Shown here one piece after another: positions 56,257-64,000 of a stretch of 64,000 nucleotides of DNA; the stretch's first letter is position 1; each line of letters begins with the position of its first letter. The DNA is taken from positions 806,001 through 870,000 of the forward strand of contig CANMZA010000001.1 in assembly GCA_947502305.1 (NCBI GenBank), read 5' to 3'. Position numbers and translations under genes: made by a program. The stretch comes from an uncultured Erythrobacter sp. (GTDB lineage Bacteria > Pseudomonadota > Alphaproteobacteria > Sphingomonadales > Sphingomonadaceae). The notes beneath the pieces are model-generated. The model was not told the origin of the DNA, did no database searches, and saw nothing but the letters and a program-made list of their open reading frames with translations.

Positions 56257-56937
56257 ATGCTGACACTTCATCACCTCGAATATTCGCAGAGTTTTCGGGT
56301 TCTTTGGCTGCTGGAGGCGCTGGGCGCGCCGTATGAGTTGAAGCTCTATAATCGCGATGCCGAAAGCAATTTGGCCCCCGATGATTACAAGGCTCTCTCG
56401 CCGCTCGGCACCGCACCGGTGATCACAGACGGTGATCTGGTGCTGGCGGAAAGCAACGCAATCATGGATTACATTCTGGACGCTCACCCCAGCAGCGATC
56501 TGCGCCCCGGCGCGGGACATCCCGACCGGGCGCGGCATCTGTTTTGGTTCCACGCTGCGCAAGGGTCGCTGATGTCGATGCAGGGGATCGCGATGGTGCT
56601 CGGTCTGCTGGAGACGCGCTCTCCTTGGCCGATTAGCTGGCTGCTGAAAAAGATATTCGGACAGGTCCGCGCGATTTTCTTAAACCCGCGCCAAACGGCT
56701 TTGCTGGCCATGATGGAAAAAGATTTGGGCACGCAGCCCTTCTTTGGCGGGGACACATGCACGGCGGCGGATATGACGCTGGTCTATCCCATGTATGCCG
56801 CGCGCGACAAAGGGACCTTTGCCGCCGGTTATCCCAATATCAATGCGTGGTTTGACCGGATCGAAGCCCTGCCATCCTTCATCGCGGCGCGGGCGAAGGA
56901 TGACCGGGATCATATCGCCTTCCGGTTTGAAAACTGA
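56257..56937 (+). CDS. Glutathione S-transferase family protein
   Basis: The protein is 226 residues from ATG 56257 (AAAAGG site). It has a thioredoxin-like domain with HHLEYSQSFRVLWLLEALG at the start (Tyr/Ser near residues 9-12), LSPLGTAPVITDGDLVLAES with the cis-proline, and AIMDYILD. The C-terminal helical domain contains FFGGDTCTAADMTLVYPM. Substrate unknown, with a general detoxification role likely. It ends exactly where the convergent rppH gene ends, with no spacer. Confidence 0.87.
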   Translation: MLTLHHLEYSQSFRVLWLLEALGAPYELKLYNRDAESNLAPDDYKALSPLGTAPVITDGDLVLAESNAIMDYILDAHPSSDLRPGAGHPDRARHLFWFHAAQGSLMSMQGIAMVLGLLETRSPWPISWLLKKIFGQVRAIFLNPRQTALLAMMEKDLGTQPFFGGDTCTAADMTLVYPMYAARDKGTFAAGYPNINAWFDRIEALPSFIAARAKDDRDHIAFRFEN

Positions 56938-57411
56938 TCAGAATTTGCCCGAAAATTCGGCGACGACTTTCTCGTAAAGCTCGCGTTTGAACGGCACGAT
57001 CAATTCGGTCAGTTGATCCGCATCGACCCAGCGGAATGCGTCAAATTCTGGCGGGTCATGCGCCTCCAAATTGACGTCGGCGTCCGTGCCAAGGAAGCGG
57101 CCCAAGAACCATGATTGTTCTTGCCCGCGATATTTGCCTTTCCACACTCTACCCAGCAGATCGGGCGGCAAGTCATAGCGGATCGGTTTCGGCGCGGCGG
57201 CAATGATGTCGACCAGATCGGCGCGGATGCCGGTTTCTTCTTCTAACTCGCGCAAAGCCGCCGCTTTAGGGTCTTCGCCCGGATCGATCCCGCCTTGCGG
57301 CATTTGCCACGTGCCGCGCGCGCGTTTTTCCATCCGCTGTCCGACAAACACTTTGCCGTCCGCATTGACCAACATGAACCCGGCGCATGGGCGATAAGGA
57401 AGGTCGCTCAT
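56938..57411 (-). CDS. rppH: RNA pyrophosphohydrolase (Nudix)
   Basis: The 157-residue protein has YRPCAGFMLVNADGKVFVGQR and a full Nudix box GGIDPGEDPKAAALRELEEE-TGI (quoted in two parts). RppH-specific downstream segments are PIRYDLPPDLLGRVWKGKYRGQ (in part) and QSWFLGRFLG. It removes pyrophosphate from the 5' end of mRNA to start decay, or hydrolyses related dinucleotide polyphosphates. The start overlaps the stop of the esterase gene upstream in ATGA. Confidence 0.94.
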   Translation of the reverse strand: MSDLPYRPCAGFMLVNADGKVFVGQRMEKRARGTWQMPQGGIDPGEDPKAAALRELEEETGIRADLVDIIAAAPKPIRYDLPPDLLGRVWKGKYRGQEQSWFLGRFLGTDADVNLEAHDPPEFDAFRWVDADQLTELIVPFKRELYEKVVAEFSGKF

Positions 57412-58370
57412 GCTGGATTGGCCGCCGCATTTTGGAGGCTGAATTTCATCGCAGCGATCATCCGTTCCAGATCGGCCTGAGTGCTGGGCACCGCGCCGCG
57501 CAAATTGGTGAAAGAATGGGTCACGCCCTTCATCTCGACAAAGGTGAAATCCGCGCCCGCATCGGCCAGCGCCGTGCCATAATCGCGGCCCGAATCGCGG
57601 ATCGGATCAAGGCTGGCGGTGACCAGAACCGTTGGCGGCGCGCTGGCGTGATCGCCTAATATCGGGAAGGCGCGGTGATCATCGCGCGGCGCGGCATAGG
57701 CAGCGTCAAAAAACTCCACAGCCGCTTTCGTGAGCACGAACCCTTCGGCAAATTCACTGAGGCTGCCGGAACCCGCCGCATCGCTGGCGAGCGGGAAGAT
57801 CGGCACTTGCAACACCACCGGAACATTGGCGGCATTGGCGGCGAGCAATTGCCCGACCGCCAAGGTGGCCGTGCCCCCGGCGCTGTCGCCAATCGTGATG
57901 ATCCCGGTGCATGTGCGGCCCAATTGCTCAGGCGATGAGGCGATCCAACGTGTCGCCGCCTCGCAATCGTCAATCGCGGCGGGGAAGGGGCATTCTGGAG
58001 CGCGGCGATAATCCACGGCCACCAGCGGCAAATCCATCAGCGCCGCGATTTCGGTGCAAAGCGCGTGATGCGTTTCCAGATCACCGATCACAAACCCGCC
58101 GCCATGATAGAATGTGATGACCGGGCCGGGCTCGCGGGCTTCACGCGCATCATACAGACGCAGAGGAATGTCCCCGCCGGGGCTAGAACATGCCAGATCC
58201 CGGATCACCGCCAGATCGCGCGCCGGGCGATCCGCCATGCCGTGCAAGGCAACATAAGACGCCCGCGCGTCCTCCAGCGACATATCCGCGATGGCAGGTC
58301 CGCCCATTGCGGCCAGACCGTCCAAAAACGCTTTCATATCAGGGCGGACAAAGGGAGTGTTGTCGGTCAT
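57408..58370 (-). CDS. Alpha/beta hydrolase, HSL-type esterase
   Basis: The protein is 320 residues from ATG 58370. The oxyanion motif HGGGF is at 89-93 and the nucleophile in IGDSAGG (S163). DYRRAPECPFPAAIDD lies between them; the acid is in TASLDPIRD and the histidine in GVTHSFTNL. These are hallmarks of hormone-sensitive-lipase family IV esterases acting on short esters. No signal peptide, so cytoplasmic. The longer frame to 58436 lacks a ribosome site. Coupled to rppH downstream. Confidence 0.9.
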   Translation of the reverse strand: MTDNTPFVRPDMKAFLDGLAAMGGPAIADMSLEDARASYVALHGMADRPARDLAVIRDLACSSPGGDIPLRLYDAREAREPGPVITFYHGGGFVIGDLETHHALCTEIAALMDLPLVAVDYRRAPECPFPAAIDDCEAATRWIASSPEQLGRTCTGIITIGDSAGGTATLAVGQLLAANAANVPVVLQVPIFPLASDAAGSGSLSEFAEGFVLTKAAVEFFDAAYAAPRDDHRAFPILGDHASAPPTVLVTASLDPIRDSGRDYGTALADAGADFTFVEMKGVTHSFTNLRGAVPSTQADLERMIAAMKFSLQNAAANPA

Positions 58371-58465
58371 AGTATCGCTCTTTCTCAAAGGCTTTGTCTT
58401 GCGATAGAGCGATGCGCGCGCGATTTCCACTCGCATTGCGATGGCGGCAAGTTTACGCAGCTTGG

Positions 58466-59428
58466 ATGGATAACCTCACGCATAGCCTAGTAGGCGCGGT
58501 CATGGGCCAAGCGGGTCTGAAAAAGAAAACCGGGCTGGCGATGCCGGCGCTGATTATCGGCGCGAATTTGCCGGATGTGGATGCGGCGTGTTTCTTTTGG
58601 CTTGAGGGGACAGAGCATCTGGGCTTTCGCCGGGGAATCACGCACGGCCCGCCTGCGTGGGTGATTTTGCCGCTGATACTGGCGGGGCTGCTTTGGTGGT
58701 TTGATCGGTGGCAGACCAAACGCGGGAAACGGCCAAAGGATCGCTTGCCGGTGAATTTTAAATGGCTGTATCTGCTGAGTTTTATCGGCTGCCTTAGTCA
58801 TCCGCTTTTCGACTGGTTTAACGTATATGGCATCCGATTCTTGGAGCCGTTTTCTGACACATGGTTTTACGGCGACACGCTGTTCATCATTGATGTGTGG
58901 CTGTGGACGATTTTGGCGGCGGGCGTGTGGTATTCCTTGCGGCAAGAAAAACGCGCGCGCAGCTTTCGCTGGCCTGCGGCGGCGACGATCTCCCTCGCGC
59001 TGGTCTATATTGGCGCGAATATGGTGTGGTCGATTGGCAATGCGGCGACCTTTTCGATCAGCAATAAGGATATGAATTTTCCAGCTGAAATTTTGGTGGT
59101 ATCGCCGGTGCCGTTCTTCCCGAATGAGCGCGAGATTATCGTCGGCAAGCACAACGACTTTTACAAAATTCCTGCTGGCACTCAGCCAGTCCGCGACAAT
59201 GCGGTGCCGATCACACCAGACCGCTGCGCATGGCCCGACCTAGAGGCAGCGCGTGCGGGCAATTCGCAGCTGGACGCCTTCCTCTTTTGGTCCCGCGCGC
59301 CGTTTGCTGCTCGCTCAGAGGATGGTTCCGTCGCCCTTTACGATGCCCGTTTCTACGACCCGCGCGCCCGCGACCGGTTCTCTATCGCATTGCCCGATGT
59401 CGAATGTCAGGAACCCCCGGCCCAGTAA
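58466..59428 (+). CDS. Membrane-bound metal-dependent hydrolase (YdjM/DUF457-like)
   Basis: The protein is 320 residues from ATG 58466. It has the conserved start MDNLTHSLVGAVMGQAGL, LIIGANLPDVDA with histidine- and aspartate-rich motifs, RGITHGPPAW and LSHPLFDWFN, which together form the presumed metal site within membrane helices. Further hydrophobic segments lie at about 72-87, 108-125 and 155-190, and the C-terminal third is soluble. The family is linked with membrane-associated hydrolase activity of unknown substrate. The start was chosen for the MDNLTH motif. Confidence 0.85.
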   Translation: MDNLTHSLVGAVMGQAGLKKKTGLAMPALIIGANLPDVDAACFFWLEGTEHLGFRRGITHGPPAWVILPLILAGLLWWFDRWQTKRGKRPKDRLPVNFKWLYLLSFIGCLSHPLFDWFNVYGIRFLEPFSDTWFYGDTLFIIDVWLWTILAAGVWYSLRQEKRARSFRWPAAATISLALVYIGANMVWSIGNAATFSISNKDMNFPAEILVVSPVPFFPNEREIIVGKHNDFYKIPAGTQPVRDNAVPITPDRCAWPDLEAARAGNSQLDAFLFWSRAPFAARSEDGSVALYDARFYDPRARDRFSIALPDVECQEPPAQ

Positions 59429-59443
59429 GGCGCTTCAACTCAC

Positions 59444-60835
59444 ATGTCCGAAACCCAAATCCTGTGGCTGCGCCGTGATCTGCGCATGGCCGATAACCCG
59501 GCGCTTTTTGAAGCGGCACGTCGCGGCCCTGTCATCGCCGCCTATATCCTCGATGATGATCGGGCAAAGAGCCACGCCTACGGCGGTGCATCGCGGTGGT
59601 GGCTGCACCATTCGCTTGAAAGTCTGAGCGCAAGTCTGGCGAAACACGGCGTCACGCTGACTTTGCGGCGCGGGGATGCGGTGGAGGAATTGACCAAACT
59701 TGCCGCCGAAACAGGCGCGCGCACCATTCACGCCAATCGCCATTACGAACCATGGTGGCGCAATGCGCAGCGCGGTTTGGCAGAGCAGGTGGATTTGCAA
59801 TTGCATGACGGCAATTACCTGTTGCCGGTGGGCGCGGTGACGACGGGGACGGGTGGTCAGTACAAGATTTACACCCCGTTCAGCCGCGCAGTGCGCGCCG
59901 TTTTCCCGCCGCGTGATTTGGTGCCAGAACTCGAAACAATCGCCGCCCCCGATACCCTGCCAGACAGCGATGATCTGGCGGATTGGAACCTGCTGCCCAC
60001 ACGCCCCGATTGGTCCGCCGGCATCGCGGATTTCTGGAAAGTCGGGGAGGCCGCCGCCCATAACCAGCTTGAATGGTGGGAAGGGCGCGTTGATGAATAC
60101 GAACCGGCGCGCAATTTCCCCTCCCAAGACAAAGTGTCGCGCATGTCGCCCTACTTGCATTTTGGGGAGATCAGCCCGGTGCAAATCTGGCACCATTTTC
60201 AGGGCAATTCGTCAAAGGGCTGGCAGGTTTATGAAAGCGAGCTGATCTGGCGCGATTACGCCGCGAATGCGGTCAATCAATTCCCGCTCTATGCGCGCAG
60301 CAATTACCGCGAAGATTTCGACAAATTGCAATGGCGCGATCCGGAAAACGATGCCGCCGCCGCGCGCGATTTAAAGGCGTGGCAGCAAGGCAAAACCGGA
60401 TATCCCGTCGTCGATGCCGGGATGCGGCAATTGTATCAGACCGGGTGGATGCATAACCGCGTGCGAATGATTACGGCCAGTTTTCTGATCAAGCATTTGC
60501 TGATCGATTGGCGGCACGGCGAACAATGGTTCTGGGACACTTTGGTCGATGCCGATTACGCATCGAACGCCACCAATTGGCAATGGACAGCGGGGACGGG
60601 CGTCGATTCCAACATGTTCGTGCGGATCATGGCACCGCTCAGTCAGTCTGAGAAATTTGATTGCGCCGCCTATATCCGCAAATATGTGCCGGAATTGGCC
60701 GCTCTGGACCAACCGGCCATCCACGATCCTGACGAATTTGGACGCCGGCCCAAGGCTTATCCGGCAAAAATCATCGGCCATAGAGAGGCGCGCGAACGGG
60801 CGCTGACCGCTTATAGGGTGATGAAAGGCGATTGA
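59444..60835 (+). CDS. phrB: Deoxyribodipyrimidine photolyase
   Basis: The 463-residue protein has QILWLRRDLRMADNPAL at the N-terminus and the antenna/Rossmann domain. The FAD-binding domain contains KVSRMSPYLHFGEISP, ELIWRDYAANAV, VDAGMRQLYQTGWMHNRVRM (in part), and WQWTAGTGVDSNMFVRIM near the end. The pattern is a class I CPD photolyase, which repairs UV dimers using blue light. It starts 15 bp after the hydrolase gene, so the two may be one transcript. A cyclopropane-fatty-acid-synthase-like gene follows. Confidence 0.94.
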   Translation: MSETQILWLRRDLRMADNPALFEAARRGPVIAAYILDDDRAKSHAYGGASRWWLHHSLESLSASLAKHGVTLTLRRGDAVEELTKLAAETGARTIHANRHYEPWWRNAQRGLAEQVDLQLHDGNYLLPVGAVTTGTGGQYKIYTPFSRAVRAVFPPRDLVPELETIAAPDTLPDSDDLADWNLLPTRPDWSAGIADFWKVGEAAAHNQLEWWEGRVDEYEPARNFPSQDKVSRMSPYLHFGEISPVQIWHHFQGNSSKGWQVYESELIWRDYAANAVNQFPLYARSNYREDFDKLQWRDPENDAAAARDLKAWQQGKTGYPVVDAGMRQLYQTGWMHNRVRMITASFLIKHLLIDWRHGEQWFWDTLVDADYASNATNWQWTAGTGVDSNMFVRIMAPLSQSEKFDCAAYIRKYVPELAALDQPAIHDPDEFGRRPKAYPAKIIGHREARERALTAYRVMKGD

Positions 60836-60879
60836 TCCGCGCAACCCGCTTGCGGCAAAGCGAGCGGTGAGGTTATGGG

Positions 60880-62163
60880 ATGGCCATGACCGCGCAAGGG
60901 ATCAGACCAGAAATTCGGCCTGAAGTAAGGGGCGAGCGTTTGCTCAATTCCGGGCGGCGCTTTGCGGCCAAGCCGGGATGGGTTTCGCGCCTGCTCGCGC
61001 CGGGTTTTCGCAAAATGGTTGAACGCGTTGATGAGGGACTGGAGACAGGCTCTTTGCTCGCGCATCTGCCCGATGGCAGCACGCGGATGTTGGGCGGACG
61101 CGCGCCGGGCTTTGACGTAGAAGTGCAATTGAAAGATTGGCGCGCCTTGGTGCGATTGGCGACCAGCGGGGCGATTGGCTGGTTCCAAGCCTATGAGGCG
61201 GGCGAGTGGGAGGCGAATGACCACGCGATCCTGTTCGCCCTGTTTTCCGCCAATGCGCATACGTTGGGCGACACGGCGCGCGTGTCTGGCCCGGTGAAAT
61301 GGGCCGCGAAAATGGCGCATTGGCTGAACCGCAACAATCGTTCCGGATCGGCGCGCAATATCTCTGCGCATTATGATCTGGGCAATGATTTCTACGCGGC
61401 GTGGCTGGACAATTCCATGACCTATTCCAGCGCGCTCGGCCTCCAAGAAGGCGAACCCTTCGAAGCGGCGCAAACGCGCAAGCTCGACGGGATCGCAGGG
61501 CGGCTAAAACTGGGGCAATCGGATGCCCCGGCGCGGGTGCTGGAAATTGGCTGCGGGTGGGGCTCTTTGGCGGAGCATTTATCCGGCAAAGGCGCCGATG
61601 TCACCGCGATCAGCCTGTCGGAAGAACAGCTTGCTTGGGCGCGTCAGCATACGTCGCCCGATATTTATTACCGCTTGCTCGATTACCGCGACGTCACCGG
61701 CACTTATGACGCGATTGTCAGTGTGGAGATGGTGGAGGCGCTGGGCCGCGAATATTGGGGCACCTTTATGGATTGTATCGCCCGCAGTCTTAAGCCCGGC
61801 GGGCGCGCCGCGATCCAATATATCTCTATCGCGGATGATCTGTTTGAAACCTATGCCAGCACGGTCGATTTCATTCAGGCCTATGTCTTCCCCGGCGGAT
61901 TGTTGATTAAAAACAGCGAGTTTCGCGCATTGGCCGAAGAACGCGGGCTGGTCTGGCAAGACCGCCGCGATTTTGGCCGCGATTATGCAGAGACGCTAAA
62001 GTTATGGCACGACCGGTTCGATACCGCCGCGGCAGAAGGGCGATTGCCCGCCGGGTTTGATGAACGGTTTATCCGGCTCTGGAAATTCTACCTTTCCTAT
62101 TGCGAAGGCGGTTTTCGCGCTGGCAACATTGATGTGCATCAGGTTACGCTGATTAAGAATTGA
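60880..62163 (+). CDS. Cyclopropane-fatty-acyl-phospholipid synthase family protein
   Basis: The 427-residue protein has an N-terminal lipid-binding-like region and a SAM methyltransferase domain. The domain has SAHYDLGNDFYAAWLDNSMTYSSA-type sequence (partly quoted), VLEIGCGWGSLAEHL, VTAISLSEEQLAWAR, VSVEMVEALGREYW and IFPGG-like YVFPGGLL. These match CFA synthases, which add a methylene to unsaturated acyl chains of membrane lipids. ATG 60880 has GAGG upstream. It overlaps the open frame of the serine hydrolase by 4 bases, whose real start is downstream. Confidence 0.9.
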   Translation: MAMTAQGIRPEIRPEVRGERLLNSGRRFAAKPGWVSRLLAPGFRKMVERVDEGLETGSLLAHLPDGSTRMLGGRAPGFDVEVQLKDWRALVRLATSGAIGWFQAYEAGEWEANDHAILFALFSANAHTLGDTARVSGPVKWAAKMAHWLNRNNRSGSARNISAHYDLGNDFYAAWLDNSMTYSSALGLQEGEPFEAAQTRKLDGIAGRLKLGQSDAPARVLEIGCGWGSLAEHLSGKGADVTAISLSEEQLAWARQHTSPDIYYRLLDYRDVTGTYDAIVSVEMVEALGREYWGTFMDCIARSLKPGGRAAIQYISIADDLFETYASTVDFIQAYVFPGGLLIKNSEFRALAEERGLVWQDRRDFGRDYAETLKLWHDRFDTAAAEGRLPAGFDERFIRLWKFYLSYCEGGFRAGNIDVHQVTLIKN

Positions 62164-62177
62164 GAGAGGGCGAGATT

Positions 62178-63377
62178 ATGACGATCACAAAGCTGGCATT
62201 GGGCATGGGGGCGGCTGCGGCTGCACTGGCGATCAGCGGGTGCAGCTATGGCAGCGCCGCCGGGTTTGATGACGCGCCCGCCGCCCTGGAACCAACCGTT
62301 TTGACGCAGCCGCCAGCGCGCGATCCGTCTGAGCTGCAAGTTTTGTTCTGGAGCGATGCGGAGCGATCCGCCCGGTTCCGCGATATGGAAAGCTGGTTCG
62401 CAGGACACGAAGTGCCCGCCGCCGCGACCCCGCGCGTGCTGACCCGCGGTGAACCATTGCCCGGCGCTTTGGCGCAGGAAATTCGCCAAGCCATGCAAAG
62501 CACCGGCGCGGCAGGCGTGATGGTGCACAAAAATGGCACCGTACGGTTTGAAGATTACGGATTGGATTTCGCCGCTGATCAGCGCTGGACCAGTTTTTCC
62601 GTGGCGAAAAGTTTCACCTCAACCTTGCTGGGCGCGGCGATCAAAGACGGGTTTATCGCCAGCCTTGATGATCCGGTTACGCAATATGTGCCGGGTTTGG
62701 CGGGATCGGCTTACGAAGGCGTCACCGTCCGCCAAATCGCCACCATGACAAGCGGCGTGGCATGGAACGAGGATTACACCGATCCCAATAGCGATGTGGC
62801 GCAATTGAACAGGTTTGTGGTCGAATACGGCCCCGATGCCATCGTTGCCCAAATGCGCGAATTGGAACGCGAAGCGCCTGCGGGAGAAAAGTGGGTGTAT
62901 AAAACCGGCGAAACCAATTTGATCGGTTTGCTGGTCGAAAATGCGGTTGGCCTGTCACTCGCCGAATATGCGCAGGAAAAGATTGTGGAGCCCGCCGGTT
63001 TTGAAGGGGGCCTGTTCTGGATGACCGATCCGCGTGGCGGCAATGTTGGGGGCTGCTGCCTATCGCTGACCTTGTCCGATTATACGCGCATGGGCATTTT
63101 TGCGCTGGAAGGCGGCGGCGACACGGTGCCTGAGGGATGGTTTGCGGAGGCTGGCGATTCGATTGTCGATTTTGGCGACAGCGGATTTGGCTATGGCTAT
63201 CAATGGTGGACCTATCCCGGCGCTTACGGTGCGCAGGGGATCTTTGGCCAATCAATCACGATTGTTCCGTCGGAGGGATTGGTTCTGACAGTGGTCAGCA
63301 ATTGGTCCACCGCCACCAGCAATGATCATCGCAGAACGTGGCAGGGTGTCGCGGCGAAAATCGCGGCGATCGATTAA
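62178..63377 (+). CDS. Serine hydrolase, beta-lactamase (class C)-like family, lipoprotein
   Basis: The protein is 399 residues from ATG 62178 (GAGAGGG site), with a lipoprotein signal ending ISGC (near residue 25). The SxxK motif is visible as SVAK in WTSFSVAKSFTS. Conserved MTSGVAWNEDYTDP and WVYKTGETNLIGLL follow, and SIVDFGDSGFGYGYQWW near the end is typical of esterase or NylB-like members of this fold. True beta-lactam hydrolysis is unlikely to be its main role. It may be transcribed with the CFA-synthase-like gene, 14 bp upstream. Confidence 0.84.
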   Translation: MTITKLALGMGAAAAALAISGCSYGSAAGFDDAPAALEPTVLTQPPARDPSELQVLFWSDAERSARFRDMESWFAGHEVPAAATPRVLTRGEPLPGALAQEIRQAMQSTGAAGVMVHKNGTVRFEDYGLDFAADQRWTSFSVAKSFTSTLLGAAIKDGFIASLDDPVTQYVPGLAGSAYEGVTVRQIATMTSGVAWNEDYTDPNSDVAQLNRFVVEYGPDAIVAQMRELEREAPAGEKWVYKTGETNLIGLLVENAVGLSLAEYAQEKIVEPAGFEGGLFWMTDPRGGNVGGCCLSLTLSDYTRMGIFALEGGGDTVPEGWFAEAGDSIVDFGDSGFGYGYQWWTYPGAYGAQGIFGQSITIVPSEGLVLTVVSNWSTATSNDHRRTWQGVAAKIAAID

Positions 63378-63408
63378 TCACGCTTCAAATTGCACCGCGT
63401 GTTCCCGC

Positions 63409-63753
63409 TCACATCAGGCGGGAAACACCGGTGTTGCTGTAGCGTTGCAAAATGTTGTCATGGACAATCGGGCTGAGCAATTCTTCAAAAGCGACGCCGA
63501 CGATGCAATTGTCCCACCATACGACCTGACCCTGAAGTGATTCGAGGCCGGGCAGGGTGAGCCAGCACATTTGCCCTTCATGCATGCGGTTAATCGACGC
63601 AGCGGAGAAACCAGAGATCGACAGATCATGAACCACGCTCTGAAACGCACGCCCACCTGACGCCCGCAAGGTTGCCGGGATCGTCAAACGTGTGCGCGGA
63701 GAGCAGCGGTCTTCTTGCGCTGCGACTTTATAGCTGTTGGTGTCGGACGGCAT
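63409..63753 (-). CDS. PilZ domain protein
   Basis: The protein is 114 residues from ATG 63753. It is essentially one PilZ domain: the RxxxR element is in EDRCSPRTRLTIP, and the DxSxxG element is in HDLSISGFSA, both required for c-di-GMP binding. Effector role unknown. GTG 63825 would add 24 residues, but neither start has a strong ribosome site. It converges on the serine hydrolase gene, and a dyad GTGTTCCCGC / GCGGGAAACAC surrounds the stop. Confidence 0.82.
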   Translation of the reverse strand: MPSDTNSYKVAAQEDRCSPRTRLTIPATLRASGGRAFQSVVHDLSISGFSAASINRMHEGQMCWLTLPGLESLQGQVVWWDNCIVGVAFEELLSPIVHDNILQRYSNTGVSRLM

Positions 63754-63922
63754 GGCTTTGGCGACTTTCTCCAATCTTCCGGCGGGAGATGCCGGTTGTC
63801 GATCAGAGACGCATGCCCCATTCACACTTGCCAGAGCGTTGCGAGATAAAGTTAACGCACCGGTAATGTGCAGATTATGCTCACAAAAGGTCGCCCGCGT
63901 CAGAAGGCCGCCTCAGGCTGGA
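63754..63922. other. Spacer at the right edge
   Basis: No gene is supported between the PilZ start and the stop of the last partial gene. A PilZ promoter on the minus strand is expected here, but no clear -35/-10 pair was seen. Confidence 0.35.
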
Positions 63923-64000
63923 TCACTCCACGCGTTCGCGGTGCCCGGTCTTGAAATCCTCTTGCAGCAATGCCGCTATCCGCTGGGCCACTTTCTCAGG
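63923..64000 (-). CDS. Unknown protein, C-terminal 25 residues (cut by window end)
   Basis: A minus-strand frame enters from the right edge and ends in TGA at 63925-63923. The visible residues read PEKVAQRIAALLQ followed by EDFKTGHRERVE, a helical, charged C-terminus. The stretch is too short to assign. It is supported by codon use, by lying on the same strand as the next gene (PilZ), and by the absence of a better frame. Confidence 0.45.
   Translation of the reverse strand, partial: PEKVAQRIAALLQEDFKTGHRERVE

Noticed and set aside
63399..63428. GTGTTCCCGC / GCGGGAAACAC hairpin as a terminator
   Set aside because: It surrounds the PilZ stop between convergent genes but lacks a T-tract, so termination is not supported beyond a weak dyad.

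Overview
The window reads as chromosomal DNA of an alphaproteobacterium, most likely order Sphingomonadales and plausibly Erythrobacteraceae. This is inferred from the style of the proteins (alpha-type sdhCDA, a bamD-recN-ligA neighbourhood, a TonB-receptor-like ILVTGSRI motif in a lipoprotein, a chromosomal subclass B3 metallo-beta-lactamase), the GC-rich codon use and the dense overlapping operons. No tRNA, rRNA, CRISPR array or complete insertion sequence was found. About 60 protein genes are supported, two of them cut by the window ends.

Layout. 1-1.95 kb is a small accessory block: the tail of a HigB-type toxin, a HigA antitoxin fused to an ImmA/IrrE metallopeptidase, an unknown third gene, and a convergent small basic protein. 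2-7.3 kb holds a DUF808 membrane protein, an acyl-CoA synthetase, a small zinc-ribbon membrane protein, and a divergent pair for peptidoglycan metabolism (Mur ligase and LD-carboxypeptidase). 7.3-14.5 kb carries fabD and fabG separated by a beta-propeller lipoprotein and a GNAT acetyltransferase, then an SGNH-like protein, dnaN, a secreted hypothetical protein and a GST. 14.5-20 kb is general metabolism (DUF2855, amidohydrolase, epoxide-hydrolase-like protein, MFS transporter).

20-27.5 kb contains phaZ and phaC for polyhydroxyalkanoate (PHA) turnover. Each is preceded at nearly the same distance by the same 11-bp palindrome. Divergent from phaC are two tandem paralogous PAS-GGDEF-EAL-PilZ proteins, the second with a decayed EAL domain. 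27.7-32 kb has lepA and a propeller/RTX-repeat protein of unlike composition. 32.2-38.4 kb is bamD, recN, two small unknowns, ligA and a CinA-like gene. 38.4-41.7 kb is a tight minus-strand operon: SDR, B3 metallo-beta-lactamase, prmA, DUF2459. 41.8-44.4 kb is sdhCDA, closed by a strong terminator with no sdhB.

44.5-48.9 kb is the most unusual part: an unannotated 50-codon gene divergent from a legumain-like C13 peptidase with an 11-bp tandem repeat between them, then a cyclophilin divergent from a BlaI/BlaR1-type pair with two operator-like sites spaced 21 bp. 49-64 kb is mostly housekeeping: a YpfJ-type metallopeptidase, hydroxybutyrate dehydrogenase, M28 peptidase, guaB, an RsmB-family methyltransferase, TPR protein, GST, rppH, esterase, photolyase with a cyclopropane-fatty-acid-synthase-like gene, serine hydrolase and a PilZ protein.

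Links between regions: phaC, phaZ and the hydroxybutyrate dehydrogenase suggest storage and mobilisation of polyhydroxyalkanoate. Three PilZ-containing proteins indicate c-di-GMP signalling. Photolyase beside a CFA-synthase-like gene suggests a light or singlet-oxygen response. Start sites that differ from the longest open frame were chosen from ribosome binding sites, signal peptides and overlap.
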